37,514 nt of DNA from Macromonas nakdongensis (GCF_002837145.1 NZ_NWMV01000101.1:1-37514), one strand, 5' to 3'; shown: positions 1 through 10,164, counted from the first letter of the stretch. The notes: generated by a model not told the origin, from the letters alone. Numbers and translations are program-made.

Positions 1-1
1 G

Positions 2-1528
2 CACCAGCCGCGGCCCGATGTGCCGCTGGCCGCGCTGGAAGACCGCAGCCACCCGGCCTGGCAGCGCCTGAAGGCCGAGGAACTGCTGGCACAGCAACTG
101 TCCCAGCACCGCGCCAAACAGGAGCGGGCCGGGCTGCGCGCGCCCGTCTTGCCCACGCGGCCGGGCGGCTTGCACGAACAGTTGCTGGCGGTGCTGCCCT
201 TCCAGCTCACCGCCGCGCAGCGCCGCGTGGGCGACGACATCGCGCAGGACTTGGCGCGCCCCGTGCCCATGCACCGCCTGCTGCAAGGCGATGTGGGCAG
301 TGGCAAAACCGTCGTCGCGGCCTTGGCCGCCACGGTGGCCATTGACGCCGGCTGGCAGTGCGCCCTGATGGCCCCGACCGAAATCCTGGCCGAGCAGCAC
401 TTCGGCAAGCTGGTGGGCTGGCTCACCCCCCTGCTCGCGCCGCTGGGCAAGACCGTGGCCTGGCTCACCGGCAGCCAGAAAAAGAAAGAGCGCACCGCCA
501 TGCTGGAGCAAATCGCCAGCGGCGAAGCGGCGCTGGTGGTGGGCACCCACGCCGTCATCCAGGAACAGGTGCGTTTCCAACGGCTGGCGCTGGCGCTGAT
601 TGACGAGCAGCACCGCTTCGGCGTGGCCCAGCGCCTGGCCCTGCGCGAAAAAATGCAGGACGCCGGCCTGGAGCCGCACCTGCTGATGATGAGCGCCACG
701 CCCATCCCGCGCACCCTGGCCATGAGCTACTACGCCGACCTGGACGTCTCCACCATCGACGAACTGCCGCCCGGCCGCACCCCCATCGTCACCAAGGTGC
801 TGGCCGACAGCCGGCGCGACGAGCTCATCGCCCGCGTGCGCGCCGCCGTGGCGCAGGGCCGGCAGGTGTATTGGGTCTGCCCGCTGATCGAGGAAAGCGA
901 GGTGCTGGACCTGAACAACGCCACCGCCACCCACGCCGAGCTGTCGGCCGCGATGGCCGGCCTCACCGGGGCCGATGGCTCGCCCATCCTGGTGGGCCTG
1001 TTGCATTCGCGCATGCCATCGGCCGAGAAAAAGGCGGTGATGGCCCTGTTCAGCGCCGGGGTCATGGGCGTGCTGGTCAGTACCACCGTCATCGAAGTGG
1101 GGGTGGATGTGCCCAACGCCTCACTCATGGTCATCGAGCACGCCGAGCGCTTTGGCCTGAGCCAGTTGCACCAGTTGCGTGGCCGGGTGGGGCGGGGCAC
1201 CGCGGCCTCGGTCTGCATGCTGCTGTACTCGCCCAACGAAAATGGCCGCGTCAGCGAAACCGCGCGCGAGCGCCTGCGGGCCATGGCCGAGACCAACGAC
1301 GGCTTCGAAATCGCCCGGCGCGACCTGGAGATCCGTGGACCCGGCGAGTTTTTGGGCGCACGCCAGTCCGGCGCGCCGCTGCTGCGTTTCGCCGATCTGG
1401 CCACCGACACCCACCTGCTGGACTGGGCCCGCGCCTGGGCGCCGCGGCTCTGGGCCGAGCAGCCGCACCTCGCCGAACGCCACGTGGAGCGTTGGATGGG
1501 TGCAAAATCCGACTATCTGAAAGCCTGA
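2..1528 (+). CDS. recG: ATP-dependent DNA helicase RecG, 3' part
   Basis: RecG remodels stalled replication forks and branch-migrates Holliday junctions in the cytoplasm. The frame is open from base 2 and runs off the left edge, so only about 509 C-terminal residues are visible; the wedge domain and roughly the first 180-200 residues are missing compared with the usual ~690-700. Seen in order: Walker A GDVGSGKT (about base 290), the DEQHRFGV box that replaces DEAD in RecG, motif III MSATPIPRTLA, the family signature VSTIDELPPGRTPI, and helicase motifs V/VI (VIEVGVDVPNAS, QLRGRVGRG). A GTG at base 20 could be mistaken for a start but lies inside the conserved protein. It is followed 12 bp later by oxyR. 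Identification is secure; only completeness is limited by the window. Confidence 0.97.
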   Translation, partial: HQPRPDVPLAALEDRSHPAWQRLKAEELLAQQLSQHRAKQERAGLRAPVLPTRPGGLHEQLLAVLPFQLTAAQRRVGDDIAQDLARPVPMHRLLQGDVGSGKTVVAALAATVAIDAGWQCALMAPTEILAEQHFGKLVGWLTPLLAPLGKTVAWLTGSQKKKERTAMLEQIASGEAALVVGTHAVIQEQVRFQRLALALIDEQHRFGVAQRLALREKMQDAGLEPHLLMMSATPIPRTLAMSYYADLDVSTIDELPPGRTPIVTKVLADSRRDELIARVRAAVAQGRQVYWVCPLIEESEVLDLNNATATHAELSAAMAGLTGADGSPILVGLLHSRMPSAEKKAVMALFSAGVMGVLVSTTVIEVGVDVPNASLMVIEHAERFGLSQLHQLRGRVGRGTAASVCMLLYSPNENGRVSETARERLRAMAETNDGFEIARRDLEIRGPGEFLGARQSGAPLLRFADLATDTHLLDWARAWAPRLWAEQPHLAERHVERWMGAKSDYLKA

Positions 1529-1540
1529 GCCGATAGCTGC

Positions 1541-2512
1541 ATGACCCTGACCGAACTCAAATACATCGTCGCCGTGGCGCGCGAAAAGCACTTCGGCAAG
1601 GCGGCCGAGGCCTGTTTCGTCTCCCAGCCCACCCTGAGCGTGGCCATCAAGAAGCTGGAAGAGGAGCTCGAACTCAAGCTGTTCGAGCGCAACGCCACCG
1701 AAGTCGCCGTCACCCCGCTGGGCGAGGACATCGTGCGCCAGGCGCAGACCGTGCTGGAGCAGGCCGCGGCCATCAAGGAAATCGCCAAGCGCGGCAAAGA
1801 CCCGCTGGCCGGTCCGCTGCGGCTGGGTGTCATTTACACCATCGGCCCCTACCTGCTGCCCGATCTGGTCAAGCAGGTGATCGAGCACACGCCGCAGATG
1901 CCGCTGATGCTGCAGGAGAACCTGACCGCCAAGCTGCTGGAGCAACTGCGCCTGGGCGAGATCGACGCCGCCATCCTGGCCGAGCCCTTCCCCGACACCA
2001 ACCTGGCCATCGCGCCGCTGTACGACGAGCCGTTCGTGGCCGCCGTGCCCGCCGCCCACCCGCTGGCCCAGCGCGAACAGGTGACGGCCGAGGAGCTGAA
2101 GCAGGAAACCATGCTGCTGCTGGGCAACGGCCATTGCTTCCGCGACCACGTGCTGGAGGTCTGCCCCGAGTTCGCGCGCTTCTCCAACGACGCCGAGGGC
2201 ATCCGCAAGAGCTTCGAGGGATCCAGCCTGGAAACCATCAAGCACATGGTGGCCGCGGGCATGGGCATCACCCTGGTGCCGCGCCTGAGCGTGCCCGCAG
2301 CCGGGCTCGAGCCCGCCGCCCGCCACGTCACGCCCGGGGCCGGGCCGGGCGACGCGTCCTACGTGCGCTACCTGCCGTTTGCCGGTGACCCGCCCATGCG
2401 TCGGGTGGTGCTGGCCTGGCGCCGCAGCTTCACCCGCTACGAAGCGATCGCCGCCTTGCGCAACGCCATCTACGGCTGCGAACTGCCCGGCGTCCAGCGC
2501 CTGTTTGCCTGA
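1541..2512 (+). CDS. oxyR: OxyR, hydrogen-peroxide-sensing LysR regulator
   Basis: LysR-type activator of 323 residues that senses H2O2 through a disulfide and induces peroxide defence genes. The N-terminal winged helix-turn-helix (about residues 1-60) includes the segment [19 protein letters not shown]. The regulatory domain keeps [12 protein letters not shown], with cysteines at residues 199 and 208, exactly the E. coli OxyR positions; this separates it from generic LysR proteins. The C-terminal GMGITLVP segment is also typical. It starts at ATG 12 bp after recG, so it may be partly co-transcribed with recG; recG-oxyR adjacency is common in beta-proteobacteria (recalled, not checked). No katG or ahpC lies in the window. 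Confidence 0.94.
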   Translation: MTLTELKYIVAVAREKHFGKAAEACFVSQPTLSVAIKKLEEELELKLFERNATEVAVTPLGEDIVRQAQTVLEQAAAIKEIAKRGKDPLAGPLRLGVIYTIGPYLLPDLVKQVIEHTPQMPLMLQENLTAKLLEQLRLGEIDAAILAEPFPDTNLAIAPLYDEPFVAAVPAAHPLAQREQVTAEELKQETMLLLGNGHCFRDHVLEVCPEFARFSNDAEGIRKSFEGSSLETIKHMVAAGMGITLVPRLSVPAAGLEPAARHVTPGAGPGDASYVRYLPFAGDPPMRRVVLAWRRSFTRYEAIAALRNAIYGCELPGVQRLFA

Positions 2513-2528
2513 ACCGGGTGGTGGCTCC

Positions 2529-3386
2529 GTGCGCGACAAACTGGCTCTCTACCTCGACCTGATCCGCTGGAACCGGCCCGCCGGCTGGTTGCTGCTGCTG
2601 TGGCCCAGTTTGTCGGCCCTGTGGCTGGCGGCCGACGGCTGGCCCGGTTGGCACCTGCTGGCCGTGTTCGTGCTTGGCACCATCCTGATGCGCAGCGCCG
2701 GCTGCTGCATCAACGACGTGGCCGACCGCGACTTCGACCGCCACGTCAAGCGCACCGCGCAGCGCCCGGTCACCAGCGGTCGCATCGGCGTGCGCGAGGC
2801 GTTGGCCGTGGGCGCGGTGCTGGCCTTCGTGGCCTTCCTGCTGGTGCTGACCACCACGCCGACCGCGGTGGCCTGGTCGGTGCCGGCGCTGGCCGTGGCC
2901 CTGGCTTATCCCTTCGCCAAGCGCCACGTGTCCATGCCGCAGGCGGTGCTGGGGGTGGCCTTCAGTTTCGGCATCCCCATGGCCTACGCCGCCACCCAGA
3001 ACCAGGTGCCGTGGCCGGCCTGGGCGCTGCTGCTGTCCAACCTGTTCTGGGTGCTGGCCTACGACACCGAATACGCCATGGTCGACCGCGACGACGACCT
3101 GCGCATCGGCATGAAAACCTCGGCCATCACCCTGGGCCGCTGGGACGTCCTGGGCGTGACGGCCTTTTACCTGGTGCACCTGGCTTCGTGGGGGGCGCTG
3201 TTGTGGCCGCAGGCCGGAGGGCCTTATTTGGGTCTGGCCCTGGTGCTGGTCCTGGCGCAGGTGCTGTGGCACTTCGGCATGATCCGCCACCGCACCCGCG
3301 AGGGCTGTTTCCGGGCTTTTCGCCTCAACCACTGGCTGGGCTTCACCCTGTTTGCCGGCCTGCTGCTGGAGATGACCCTGGCCTGA
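2529..3386 (+). CDS. ubiA: 4-hydroxybenzoate polyprenyltransferase UbiA
   Basis: Integral inner-membrane enzyme that attaches the polyprenyl tail to 4-hydroxybenzoate in ubiquinone synthesis. From GTG at 2529 it gives 285 residues, close to the usual ~290. Both Mg-diphosphate binding Asp motifs are present: [19 protein letters not shown] near residue 65 and [13 protein letters not shown] near residue 180. Several hydrophobic segments are consistent with eight or nine helices. The frame is open further upstream, with an ATG inside oxyR, but homology begins at [19 protein letters not shown], so the GTG is preferred; the Shine-Dalgarno is weak (GGTGG). Its substrate, 4-hydroxybenzoate, is also the predicted end product of the pch operon in this window; that may be coincidence. 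Confidence 0.94.
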   Translation: MRDKLALYLDLIRWNRPAGWLLLLWPSLSALWLAADGWPGWHLLAVFVLGTILMRSAGCCINDVADRDFDRHVKRTAQRPVTSGRIGVREALAVGAVLAFVAFLLVLTTTPTAVAWSVPALAVALAYPFAKRHVSMPQAVLGVAFSFGIPMAYAATQNQVPWPAWALLLSNLFWVLAYDTEYAMVDRDDDLRIGMKTSAITLGRWDVLGVTAFYLVHLASWGALLWPQAGGPYLGLALVLVLAQVLWHFGMIRHRTREGCFRAFRLNHWLGFTLFAGLLLEMTLA

Positions 3387-3412
3387 GCGGGGCGGCCCGC
3401 GCCAGGCCTGGC

Positions 3413-4249
3413 TCAGCCGCCGAACTCGTCGCCCAGTTCCCGGGCCCGGCCTCGGGCCGCGTGCATGGCCGCGACAAAGGCGTCGGCCACGCCGCGTTCG
3501 GCCAGGGCCGTCAGCGCGGCGTAGGTGGTGCCGCCCTTGGACGTGACGCGTTCGCGCAGCACCTCGGGCGGCTCGCTCGCCTGTTGCGCCAGGTGCGCGG
3601 CCCCGGCAAAGGTGCCGATCGCCAGCTGCGTCGCCGTGTCCGCCGACAGGCCCATCTCGGTGCCGGCGCGGCGCATGGCTTCCAGAAAATAGAACACATA
3701 GGCCGGACCCGAGCCGGACAGGGCGGTCACCGCGTCCAGGTCCACTTCCTGCGGCAGCCACAGAAAGCGGCCGGTGGTGCCCACCACCGCTTCCACCAGC
3801 GCCCGGTCCTCGGCCGAGGCCGCCGGGCGGGCGTACAGACCGGTCATGCCCTGGCCGACCAGGGCCGGGGTGTTGGGCATGGCGCGCACGATGCGTTCCG
3901 TGCCCAGCCAGGTGGCCATGCTGTCGCTGCGGATGCCGGCGGCCACGCTCAGGTGCAGCGCCGCCCGGGTGTGCGCCGCGCAATCCCGTGCCGCGTCCTG
4001 GAAGGTCTGCGGTTTCACCGCCCACACCACCACCTGCGCCTGGGCCAGGGCAGGCGACGGCGCGGCGTGCACCTGCACGCCGAAATCGGCGGCCAATTTG
4101 GCGCGCTGGGCCTCGAACGGTTCGACCACGTCGATCTGGGTCGGCGCCAGGCCCTGGCGCAGCAGTCCGCCGATGATGGCGCTGGCCATGTTGCCGCCGC
4201 CGATGAAAGCCAAGCGGGTGGTGGGAGGGAGGGAGGGGGTGGAATTCAT
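3413..4249 (-). CDS. proC: Pyrroline-5-carboxylate reductase
   Basis: Catalyses the NAD(P)H-dependent last step of proline synthesis. 278 residues from ATG at 4249. The N-terminal Rossmann motif AFIGGGNMASAIIGGLL, the VRAMPNTPALVGQGMTGL segment and the C-terminal signature with LSGSGPAYVFYFLEAM are diagnostic of ProC. An upstream in-frame ATG at 4258 (three residues longer) and another at 4300 exist; the Rossmann strand begins about 10 residues after the 4249 start, the normal spacing, and no strong ribosome site decides between 4249 and 4258. It is convergent with ubiA (26 bp) and divergent from the ribosomal operon, sharing the 272-bp region upstream of rplN. Confidence 0.94.
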   Translation of the reverse strand: MNSTPSLPPTTRLAFIGGGNMASAIIGGLLRQGLAPTQIDVVEPFEAQRAKLAADFGVQVHAAPSPALAQAQVVVWAVKPQTFQDAARDCAAHTRAALHLSVAAGIRSDSMATWLGTERIVRAMPNTPALVGQGMTGLYARPAASAEDRALVEAVVGTTGRFLWLPQEVDLDAVTALSGSGPAYVFYFLEAMRRAGTEMGLSADTATQLAIGTFAGAAHLAQQASEPPEVLRERVTSKGGTTYAALTALAERGVADAFVAAMHAARGRARELGDEFGG

Positions 4250-4344
4250 GGGCGTCATTGTCGCGCGGAACGCCGCGCGCCTGCCCGTGCCCGGGTGCAC
4301 AGGCGGTGTCGCCCGGGCACCACATGTCCCGGCGGGATAAACGC

Positions 4345-4373
4345 TTGACTTTCCGGATTGAGTCTGTCAAAAT
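4345..4373 (+). promoter_or_regulatory. Candidate sigma-70 promoter of the rplN operon
   Basis: A -35 hexamer TTGACT at 4345-4350 is followed after 17 bp by CAAAAT at 4368-4373 (5/6 and 4/6 matches to consensus). It is the best match in the gap between proC and rplN and would give a leader of about 140 nt. Prediction only. Confidence 0.55.
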
Positions 4374-4431
4374 AACCAGCTTCGCCCGAAATGGGTGAAG
4401 TTTTCTGCCCACCGAAGTCGGCGGGTTTGCG

Positions 4432-4497
4432 GTTTGCGCAAACTTTCTGGCAACGACGGGCCCAAGACTGATCGCTTGCCGCCGTGGTGGTGGCAGG
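4432..4497 (+). promoter_or_regulatory. rplN leader with a palindrome and a hairpin
   Basis: The leader holds a perfect 12-bp palindrome GTTTGCGCAAAC at 4432-4443, and a hairpin with arms CTTGCCGCC (4475-4483) and GGTGGCAGG (4489-4497), two G-U pairs and a 5-nt loop, ending 24 nt before the rplN start. The palindrome could be a protein site and the hairpin a leader structure. The ribosome site of rplN itself is weak. Function is inferred. Confidence 0.35.
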
Positions 4498-4521
4498 GAT
4501 TCAAGTTGGGACTTAAATCAA

Positions 4522-4890
4522 ATGATCCAAACGCAATCTCGACTCGATGTTGCTGACAACACGGGCGCCAAGTCCGTGATGTGCATCAAAGTGCTGGGCG
4601 GCTCCAAGCGCCGCTACGCCAGCGTGGGCGACATCATCAAAGTGAGCATCAAAGAAGCCGCTCCGCGTGGCCGCGTCAAAAAAGGCGAGGTCTACAACGC
4701 AGTGGTGGTGCGCACCGCCAAAGGCATTCGCCGCGGCGATGGTGCTCTCATCAAGTTCGATGGCAACGCCGCCGTGTTGCTGAACGCCAAGCTGGAGCCG
4801 ATCGGCACCCGCATCTTCGGCCCCGTGACGCGTGAACTGCGTACCGAGAAGTTCATGAAGATCGTGTCCCTGGCCCCTGAGGTCCTGTAA
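4522..4890 (+). CDS. rplN: 50S ribosomal protein L14
   Basis: Large-subunit protein that binds 23S rRNA and forms bridges to 16S rRNA. 122 residues, the usual length, beginning [17 protein letters not shown] and containing the L14 signature region around [19 protein letters not shown]. It is the first gene of this block; no rpsQ or other S10-operon gene precedes it, so the S10 and spc parts are separated here, with a promoter directly upstream. Confidence 0.98.
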   Translation: MIQTQSRLDVADNTGAKSVMCIKVLGGSKRRYASVGDIIKVSIKEAAPRGRVKKGEVYNAVVVRTAKGIRRGDGALIKFDGNAAVLLNAKLEPIGTRIFGPVTRELRTEKFMKIVSLAPEVL

Positions 4891-4899
4891 GGAATCGAC

Positions 4900-5220
4900 A
4901 TGAACAAGATCCGTAAAGGCGACGAAGTCATCGTCATCGCTGGTCGCGACAAGGGCAAGCGTGGCACCGTGGTGCAGCGCGCCGACGAAGAGCGCGTGGT
5001 GGTCGAGGGCGTGAACCTGGTCAAGAAGCACGCCAAGCCGAACCCGATGAAGGGCGTGACCGGTGGCATCGTGGAGAAATCCATGTCCATCCACCAGTCC
5101 AACGTGGCCATCTTCAACGCGGCCACCGGCAAAGCCGATCGCGTGGGTGTGAAAGTGCTGGCAGACGGTAGCAAAGTGCGCGTCTACAAGTCCAGCGGCG
5201 AAGAAATCAAGGTGGCATGA
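4900..5220 (+). CDS. rplX: 50S ribosomal protein L24
   Basis: Assembly-initiator protein of the large subunit. 106 residues with the N-terminal KOW motif ([19 protein letters not shown]). The start is preceded by AAGGA 8 nt upstream and lies 9 bp after rplN. Its TGA overlaps an ATG that could extend rplE by two residues. Confidence 0.98.
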   Translation: MNKIRKGDEVIVIAGRDKGKRGTVVQRADEERVVVEGVNLVKKHAKPNPMKGVTGGIVEKSMSIHQSNVAIFNAATGKADRVGVKVLADGSKVRVYKSSGEEIKVA

Positions 5221-5222
5221 CC

Positions 5223-5762
5223 ATGGCACGCTTTCAAGAAATCTACCGCGACAAGGTCGCGCCGGCTCTGAAAGAGCAGTTCGGCTACTCCTCCGTGATG
5301 GAAGTGCCGCGCATCACCAAGATCACCCTGAACATGGGTGTCGGTGAAGCCGTGGCCGACAAGAAGGTGCTGGAAAATGCCGTGGGCGATCTGACCAAGA
5401 TCGCCGGCCAGAAACCCGTGACCACCAAGGCCCGCAAGGCCATCGCCGGTTTCAAGATCCGCGAACTCCAGCCCATCGGCTGCATGGTGACCCTGCGTGG
5501 CGCCCAGATGTACGAATTCCTGGACCGTTTCGTCACCGTGGCCCTGCCCCGCGTGCGTGACTTCCGTGGTATTTCCGGCAAGTCTTTCGACGGCCGCGGC
5601 AACTACAACATCGGCGTCAAAGAACAGATCATCTTCCCCGAGATCGAGTACGACAAGGTGGACGCTCTGCGTGGTCTGAACATCAGCATCACGACGACCG
5701 CCAAGACCGATGCCGAGTGCAAGGCACTGTTGGCTGGTTTCCGTTTCCCGTTCAAGAACTGA
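5223..5762 (+). CDS. rplE: 50S ribosomal protein L5
   Basis: Binds 5S rRNA and contacts the P-site tRNA as part of the central protuberance. From ATG at 5223 it is 179 residues, the canonical length, starting [16 protein letters not shown], with the L5 signature around [15 protein letters not shown]. An ATG at 5217 overlapping the rplX stop (ATGA) would add Met-Thr; 5223 matches family N-termini better, though coupled initiation at 5217 is possible. Confidence 0.98.
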   Translation: MARFQEIYRDKVAPALKEQFGYSSVMEVPRITKITLNMGVGEAVADKKVLENAVGDLTKIAGQKPVTTKARKAIAGFKIRELQPIGCMVTLRGAQMYEFLDRFVTVALPRVRDFRGISGKSFDGRGNYNIGVKEQIIFPEIEYDKVDALRGLNISITTTAKTDAECKALLAGFRFPFKN

Positions 5763-5770
5763 GGTGGTGT

Positions 5771-6076
5771 GTGGCTAAACAAGCTTTGCTCCAGCGTGAA
5801 CTGAAGCGCGAAAAACTCGCCGCCAAGTTTGCCAACAAATACAACGAGTTGAAGGCCATCGCCAAGGATGCCCAGCGTTCCGACGAAGAGCGCGACGCCG
5901 CCCGCCTGGCCCTGCAGAAGTTGCCCCGCAACGCCAACCCGACCCGCCAGCGCAACCGTTGCGAAATCACCGGTCGCCCCCGTGGCACGTTCAACCAGTT
6001 CGGTCTGGGCCGCATGAAGGTCCGTGAACTGGCGTTCGCCGGTGAAATCCCCGGTGTCACCAAGGCCAGCTGGTAA
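5771..6076 (+). CDS. rpsN: 30S ribosomal protein S14, zinc-free form
   Basis: Late-assembly protein of the 30S head. GTG at 5771 gives 101 residues starting [19 protein letters not shown], the standard long form. The C-terminal half has [19 protein letters not shown] and lacks the CxxC...CxxC zinc pair, so this is the zinc-independent paralogue type. The frame is open upstream into rplE, but GTG is supported by length and by the GAGGTG ribosome site just before it. Confidence 0.97.
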   Translation: MAKQALLQRELKREKLAAKFANKYNELKAIAKDAQRSDEERDAARLALQKLPRNANPTRQRNRCEITGRPRGTFNQFGLGRMKVRELAFAGEIPGVTKASW

Positions 6077-6097
6077 TCAGGCGCAAGGAGTTACGAA

Positions 6098-6493
6098 ATG
6101 AGCATGAGTGATCCTATCGCCGATATGTTGACCCGCATTCGCAATGCGCAGATGGTGAGCAAGGCCGTTGTGGCCATGCCGGCTTCCAAAGTGAAGTCCG
6201 CCATCGCACAGGTGCTGAAGGACGAGGGCTACATCGACGGCTTCCAAATCAAGACCGAAGACGGCAAGAGCCAACTCGAAATCACCCTCAAGTACTACGC
6301 TGGCCGTCCGGTCATCGAGCGCATCGAGCGTGTGAGCCGTCCTGGCCTGCGCGTCTACAAAGGCTCGAAGGCCATCCCCCAGGTGCAAAACGGCCTGGGC
6401 GTTGCCATCGTCACCACTCCGCAAGGCGTGATGACCGATCGCAAAGCGCGTGCTGCCGGTGTCGGCGGTGAAGTTCTGTGTTACGTCGCCTAA
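6098..6493 (+). CDS. rpsH: 30S ribosomal protein S8
   Basis: Primary binder of 16S rRNA helix 21 and, in E. coli, the translational repressor of the spc operon. 131 residues, starting [18 protein letters not shown] and ending in the conserved [11 protein letters not shown] tail. It has a clear AAGGAG ribosome site. No S8-binding mRNA fold was recognised by eye at the rplX-rplE junction. Confidence 0.98.
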   Translation: MSMSDPIADMLTRIRNAQMVSKAVVAMPASKVKSAIAQVLKDEGYIDGFQIKTEDGKSQLEITLKYYAGRPVIERIERVSRPGLRVYKGSKAIPQVQNGLGVAIVTTPQGVMTDRKARAAGVGGEVLCYVA

Positions 6494-6517
6494 CGCGCGC
6501 ATTGAGGAGTATCTGAA

Positions 6518-7051
6518 ATGTCTCGTGTAGGTAAAGCGCCCATCGCCATCCCCCAGGGTGTCGAAGTGGCCATCAAGCAGGACGTGATCAGCGTCAAGGG
6601 CACCCTGGGTGCCCTGAGCCTGAACGTGAACCCCCTGGTGCAGGTGAGCAACGTCGACGGCAAGCTGTCGTTCGTCGCTGCCAATGGCACCACCGAAGCC
6701 GATGCCCTGTGCGGCACCATGCGCCAGCTGGTGAACAACATGGTCAACGGCGTGAGCAAGGGCTTCGAGAAGAAGCTGAACCTGATCGGCGTGGGCTACA
6801 AGGCCGCCGCCTCCGGTAACAAGCTGAACCTGGCCGTGGGCTTCTCCCACCCCGTGGACTTTGTGATGCCCGAAGGCATCACCGTCGCCACCCCGACCCC
6901 GACCGAAATCGTGGTGAAGGGCGCCGACCGTCAGCGCGTGGGCCAGATCGCTTCCGAAATCCGCGCCGTGCGTCCTCCCGAGCCTTACAAGGGCAAGGGC
7001 ATCCGTTACTCGGATGAGAAGGTCGTCATCAAAGAGACCAAGAAGAAATAA
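6518..7051 (+). CDS. rplF: 50S ribosomal protein L6
   Basis: Large-subunit protein near the factor-binding site. 177 residues, the usual length, with the duplicated L6 fold and the C-terminal signature [15 protein letters not shown]. The start is preceded by GAGGAG; the gene lies 24 bp after rpsH. Confidence 0.98.
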   Translation: MSRVGKAPIAIPQGVEVAIKQDVISVKGTLGALSLNVNPLVQVSNVDGKLSFVAANGTTEADALCGTMRQLVNNMVNGVSKGFEKKLNLIGVGYKAAASGNKLNLAVGFSHPVDFVMPEGITVATPTPTEIVVKGADRQRVGQIASEIRAVRPPEPYKGKGIRYSDEKVVIKETKKK

Positions 7052-7062
7052 GGACTGCGAAC

Positions 7063-7428
7063 ATGTTGACGAAAAAAGAACAGCGTTTGCGCCGTGCCCG
7101 TCAGACCCGCATCCGCATTGCCCAGCAAGGCGCCGTGCGTCTGAGCGTGAACCGCACCAACCTGCACATCTACGCCACCGTCATTTCCGACGACGGCGCC
7201 AAGGTGCTGGCCTCTGCGTCCACCGCCGAAGCCGAAGTGCGTGCCCAGCTGGGCGCCGCGGGCAAGGGTGGCAACAAGGCCGCCGCCGAGCTGATCGGCA
7301 AGCGCATCGCTGAAAAAGCGAAAGCCGCTGGCATCGAGAAAGTGGCCTTCGACCGTTCCGGTTTTGCTTACCACGGCCGTGTCAAAGCCCTCGCAGACGC
7401 CGCGCGTGCCGCCGGCCTGCAATTCTGA
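7063..7428 (+). CDS. rplR: 50S ribosomal protein L18
   Basis: Binds 5S rRNA with L5 in the central protuberance. 121 residues with the basic N-terminus ([16 protein letters not shown]) and the C-terminal [20 protein letters not shown] segment typical of L18. It begins 11 bp after rplF behind AAGGA. Confidence 0.98.
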   Translation: MLTKKEQRLRRARQTRIRIAQQGAVRLSVNRTNLHIYATVISDDGAKVLASASTAEAEVRAQLGAAGKGGNKAAAELIGKRIAEKAKAAGIEKVAFDRSGFAYHGRVKALADAARAAGLQF

Positions 7429-7442
7429 TTGGGGATACGCAA

Positions 7443-7961
7443 ATGGCAAAAATGCAAGCAAACATGAAGAGCGAGGCCAACGACGACGGCTTGCGCGAAA
7501 AGATGATTGCGGTCAACCGCGTGACCAAAGTGGTCAAGGGCGGCCGCATCATGGGTTTCGCTGCGCTGACCGTGGTCGGTGATGGCGATGGCCGCGTCGG
7601 TATGGGCAAGGGCAAAGCCCGCGAAGTGCCCGTGTCCGTGCAGAAGGCCATGGACGAGGCCCGCCGCAACATGTTCAAGGTGTCGCTGAAGAACGGTTCC
7701 CTGCACCACGCGGTGCGCGGTCACCACGGCGCCGCCAACGTGATGATGCTGCCGGCCGCCAAGGGTACCGGCATCATCGCCGGCGGCCCGATGCGTGCCG
7801 TGTTCGAGGTGCTGGGCATCACCGACGTCGTGGCCAAGAGCCACGGCTCGAGCAACCCCTACAACCTGGTGCGCGCCACCCTGGACGCCCTGAAGAACTC
7901 CACGACGCCGGCCGAAGTCGCTGCCAAGCGCGGCAAGTCGGTCGAAGACATTCTGGGTTGA
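7443..7961 (+). CDS. rpsE: 30S ribosomal protein S5
   Basis: Small-subunit protein involved in mRNA entry and decoding fidelity. 172 residues with the S5 double-stranded-RNA-binding N-terminal domain ([20 protein letters not shown]) and a C-terminal domain containing [19 protein letters not shown]. It begins 14 bp after rplR. Confidence 0.98.
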   Translation: MAKMQANMKSEANDDGLREKMIAVNRVTKVVKGGRIMGFAALTVVGDGDGRVGMGKGKAREVPVSVQKAMDEARRNMFKVSLKNGSLHHAVRGHHGAANVMMLPAAKGTGIIAGGPMRAVFEVLGITDVVAKSHGSSNPYNLVRATLDALKNSTTPAEVAAKRGKSVEDILG

Positions 7962-7972
7962 TTGGAACGATC

Positions 7973-8155
7973 ATGACGACCACCAACACCATCAAAGTGC
8001 AACTCGTGCGCAGCCCCATCGGTTGCAAAGAAGACCACCGCGCCACCGTGCGGGGTCTGGGCTTGCGCAAACTCAACAGCGTCAGCGAACTGCAGGACAC
8101 CCCTGCCGTGCGCGGCATGATCAACAAGATCAGTTACCTGGTCAAAGTGATCTGA
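7973..8155 (+). CDS. rpmD: 50S ribosomal protein L30
   Basis: Small large-subunit protein, 60 residues from ATG at 7973, with the L30 signature [24 protein letters not shown] at 7958 in the same frame overlaps the rpsE stop and would add five residues, but ATG fits the family length and follows a GGAACG ribosome site. Confidence 0.97.
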   Translation: MTTTNTIKVQLVRSPIGCKEDHRATVRGLGLRKLNSVSELQDTPAVRGMINKISYLVKVI

Positions 8156-8168
8156 TCGGAGTCTCAAC

Positions 8169-8600
8169 ATGGAACTCAACACTCTCAAGCCCGCTGAAGG
8201 CGCCAAGCACGCCAAGCGTCGCGTGGGCCGTGGCATCGGCTCCGGCCTGGGCAAGACCGCTGGTCGCGGTCACAAGGGCCAGAAGTCCCGCTCGGGTGGC
8301 TACCACAAGGTCGGCTTCGAAGGCGGTCAAATGCCGCTGCAGCGCCGTCTGCCCAAGCGCGGTTTCAAGTCGGCGAACCTGAAGTTCAACGACGAAGTGA
8401 CCCTGGGCGACCTGGAAGTCCTGGGTGCCGCTGAAGTGGACCTGCTGACCCTCAAGCAAGCCGGTCTGATCAGCGCCATCGCCAAGAACGTCAAGGTCGT
8501 CAAGACCGGCGCGCTGACCAAGGCGGTCAAGCTCAACGGCATCGGTGCCACCGCTGCTGCCAAGGCTGTCATCGAAGCCGCTGGCGGTTCGCTGGCCTGA
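8169..8600 (+). CDS. rplO: 50S ribosomal protein L15
   Basis: Late-assembly large-subunit protein. 143 residues with the glycine/arginine-rich N-terminal tail ([19 protein letters not shown]) and the C-terminal L15 fold ending [18 protein letters not shown] lies 7 nt before the start. It immediately precedes secY, as is usual. Confidence 0.98.
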   Translation: MELNTLKPAEGAKHAKRRVGRGIGSGLGKTAGRGHKGQKSRSGGYHKVGFEGGQMPLQRRLPKRGFKSANLKFNDEVTLGDLEVLGAAEVDLLTLKQAGLISAIAKNVKVVKTGALTKAVKLNGIGATAAAKAVIEAAGGSLA

Positions 8601-8622
8601 TTCGGCACACCCGGAAACGCTC

Positions 8623-9942
8623 GTGGCCACAAACGCAGCAACCCTGGCCAAGACAGGCAAGTTCGGCGACCTCCGTCGCCGGCTGGTGTTCCTGTTGTTG
8701 GCTCTGGTGGTCTACCGCATCGGTGCACACATCCCCGTGCCCGGCATCGACCCGGAGCAACTTGAACAACTGTTCAAGGGGCAGCAGGGCGGCATCCTGA
8801 ACCTGTTCAACATGTTCTCGGGTGGTGCCCTGTCGCGGTTCACGGTGTTTGCGCTGGGGATCATGCCCTACATCTCGGCCTCCATCATCATGCAGCTGAT
8901 GACCTACGTGGTCCCCACGTTCGTCCAGTTGAAGAAGGATGGCGAAGCCGGGCGGCGCAAGATCACCCAGTACACCCGCTTCGGGACGCTGGCGCTGGCG
9001 ATCTTCCAGGCCCTGGGCATTGCCCTGGCCCTGGAGGGGTCGGCCGGTCTGGTGATCGACCCCGGCTTTGCCTTCCGCTTCACCGCGGTGGTCAGCCTGG
9101 TGGCCGGTACCATGTTCCTGATGTGGCTGGGTGAGCAGATCACCGAACGCGGCCTCGGCAACGGGATCTCGATCCTGATTTTCGCCGGTATCGCCTCGGG
9201 CCTGCCCAATGCGATCGGCGGCTTGCTGGAGTTGGTGCGCACGGGTGCCATGAACATCCTGGTCTCGATCTTCATCGCGGCCCTGGTGGTACTGGTCACC
9301 TACCTGGTGGTTTTCGTGGAGCGCGGTCAGCGCAAGATCCTGGTGAATTACGCACGCCGTCAGGTGGGCAACAAGGTGTACGGCGGTCAGTCGTCGCACC
9401 TGCCGCTCAAGCTGAACATGGCCGGTGTGATTCCCCCGATTTTCGCGTCGTCCATCATCCTGCTGCCCACCACCCTGGTCAGTTGGATCAGCACCGGGGA
9501 TTCGACCCGCTGGTTGCGTGACATCGCTTCGGCGCTGTCGCCCGGACAGCCGATCTATGTGGCGTTCTACGCCGCAGCCATCGTCTTCTTCTGCTTCTTC
9601 TACACCGCATTGGTGTTCAACAGTCGCGAAACGGCCGAGAACCTGAAGAAGAGCGGCGCCTTCATTCCGGGCATCCGCCCGGGGGACCAGACCGCCCGCC
9701 ACATCGACAAGATTCTGCTTCGGCTGACCCTGGCCGGTGCGATCTACATCACGCTGGTGTGTCTGTTGCCCGAGTTCCTGATCCTGAAGTACAACGTGCC
9801 CTTCTATTTCGGTGGCACCTCGTTGCTGATCATTGTGGTCGTGACGATGGACTTCATGGCCCAGGTGCAGAACTACATGATGTCGCAGCAATACGAGTCG
9901 TTGCTCAAGAAGGCGAACTTCAAGGCGACACCCGGTGTGTAA
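8623..9942 (+). CDS. secY: Protein translocase channel subunit SecY
   Basis: Forms the ten-helix channel of the Sec translocase in the inner membrane. GTG at 8623 gives 439 residues, the normal length; starts further upstream would run into rplO. Visible features are the first helix ([20 protein letters not shown]), the [20 protein letters not shown] plug/TM2 region, the C5 cytosolic loop with [16 protein letters not shown], and the last helix region. It is co-transcribed with ribosomal genes, the standard arrangement that ties translocon to ribosome supply. Confidence 0.97.
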   Translation: MATNAATLAKTGKFGDLRRRLVFLLLALVVYRIGAHIPVPGIDPEQLEQLFKGQQGGILNLFNMFSGGALSRFTVFALGIMPYISASIIMQLMTYVVPTFVQLKKDGEAGRRKITQYTRFGTLALAIFQALGIALALEGSAGLVIDPGFAFRFTAVVSLVAGTMFLMWLGEQITERGLGNGISILIFAGIASGLPNAIGGLLELVRTGAMNILVSIFIAALVVLVTYLVVFVERGQRKILVNYARRQVGNKVYGGQSSHLPLKLNMAGVIPPIFASSIILLPTTLVSWISTGDSTRWLRDIASALSPGQPIYVAFYAAAIVFFCFFYTALVFNSRETAENLKKSGAFIPGIRPGDQTARHIDKILLRLTLAGAIYITLVCLLPEFLILKYNVPFYFGGTSLLIIVVVTMDFMAQVQNYMMSQQYESLLKKANFKATPGV

Positions 9943-9945
9943 GTC

Positions 9946-10164
9946 ATGTCGAAGGACGACGTCATTGAGATGCAAGGCGAGGTTCTTGAAAACCTCCCCA
10001 ATGCGACGTTCCGCGTGAAGTTGGAAAACGGGCACGTGGTGCTGGGTCACATATCGGGCAAGATGCGCATGCACTACATCCGCATCCTGCCCGGTGACAA
10101 GGTCAAAGTGGAGCTCACGCCCTATGACCTGACCCGTGCCAGGATCGTTTTCCGCAGCAAGTGA
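9946..10164 (+). CDS. infA: Translation initiation factor IF-1
   Basis: Binds the 30S A site during initiation. 72 residues, an S1-type OB fold with [20 protein letters not shown] and ending in FRSK. It starts 3 bp after the secY stop, so initiation is probably coupled. Placement between secY and rpmJ is typical of beta-proteobacteria and differs from E. coli, where infA lies elsewhere. Confidence 0.97.
   Translation: MSKDDVIEMQGEVLENLPNATFRVKLENGHVVLGHISGKMRMHYIRILPGDKVKVELTPYDLTRARIVFRSK

Noticed and set aside
20-22. GTG at base 20 as the start of recG
   Set aside because: The frame is open to the window edge and conserved RecG sequence begins before any start, so the gene is truncated by the window.
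2430-4412. 660-residue minus-strand frame over ubiA and proC
   Set aside because: It runs through two certain genes in a different frame from proC and has repetitive Arg/Gly/Pro composition.
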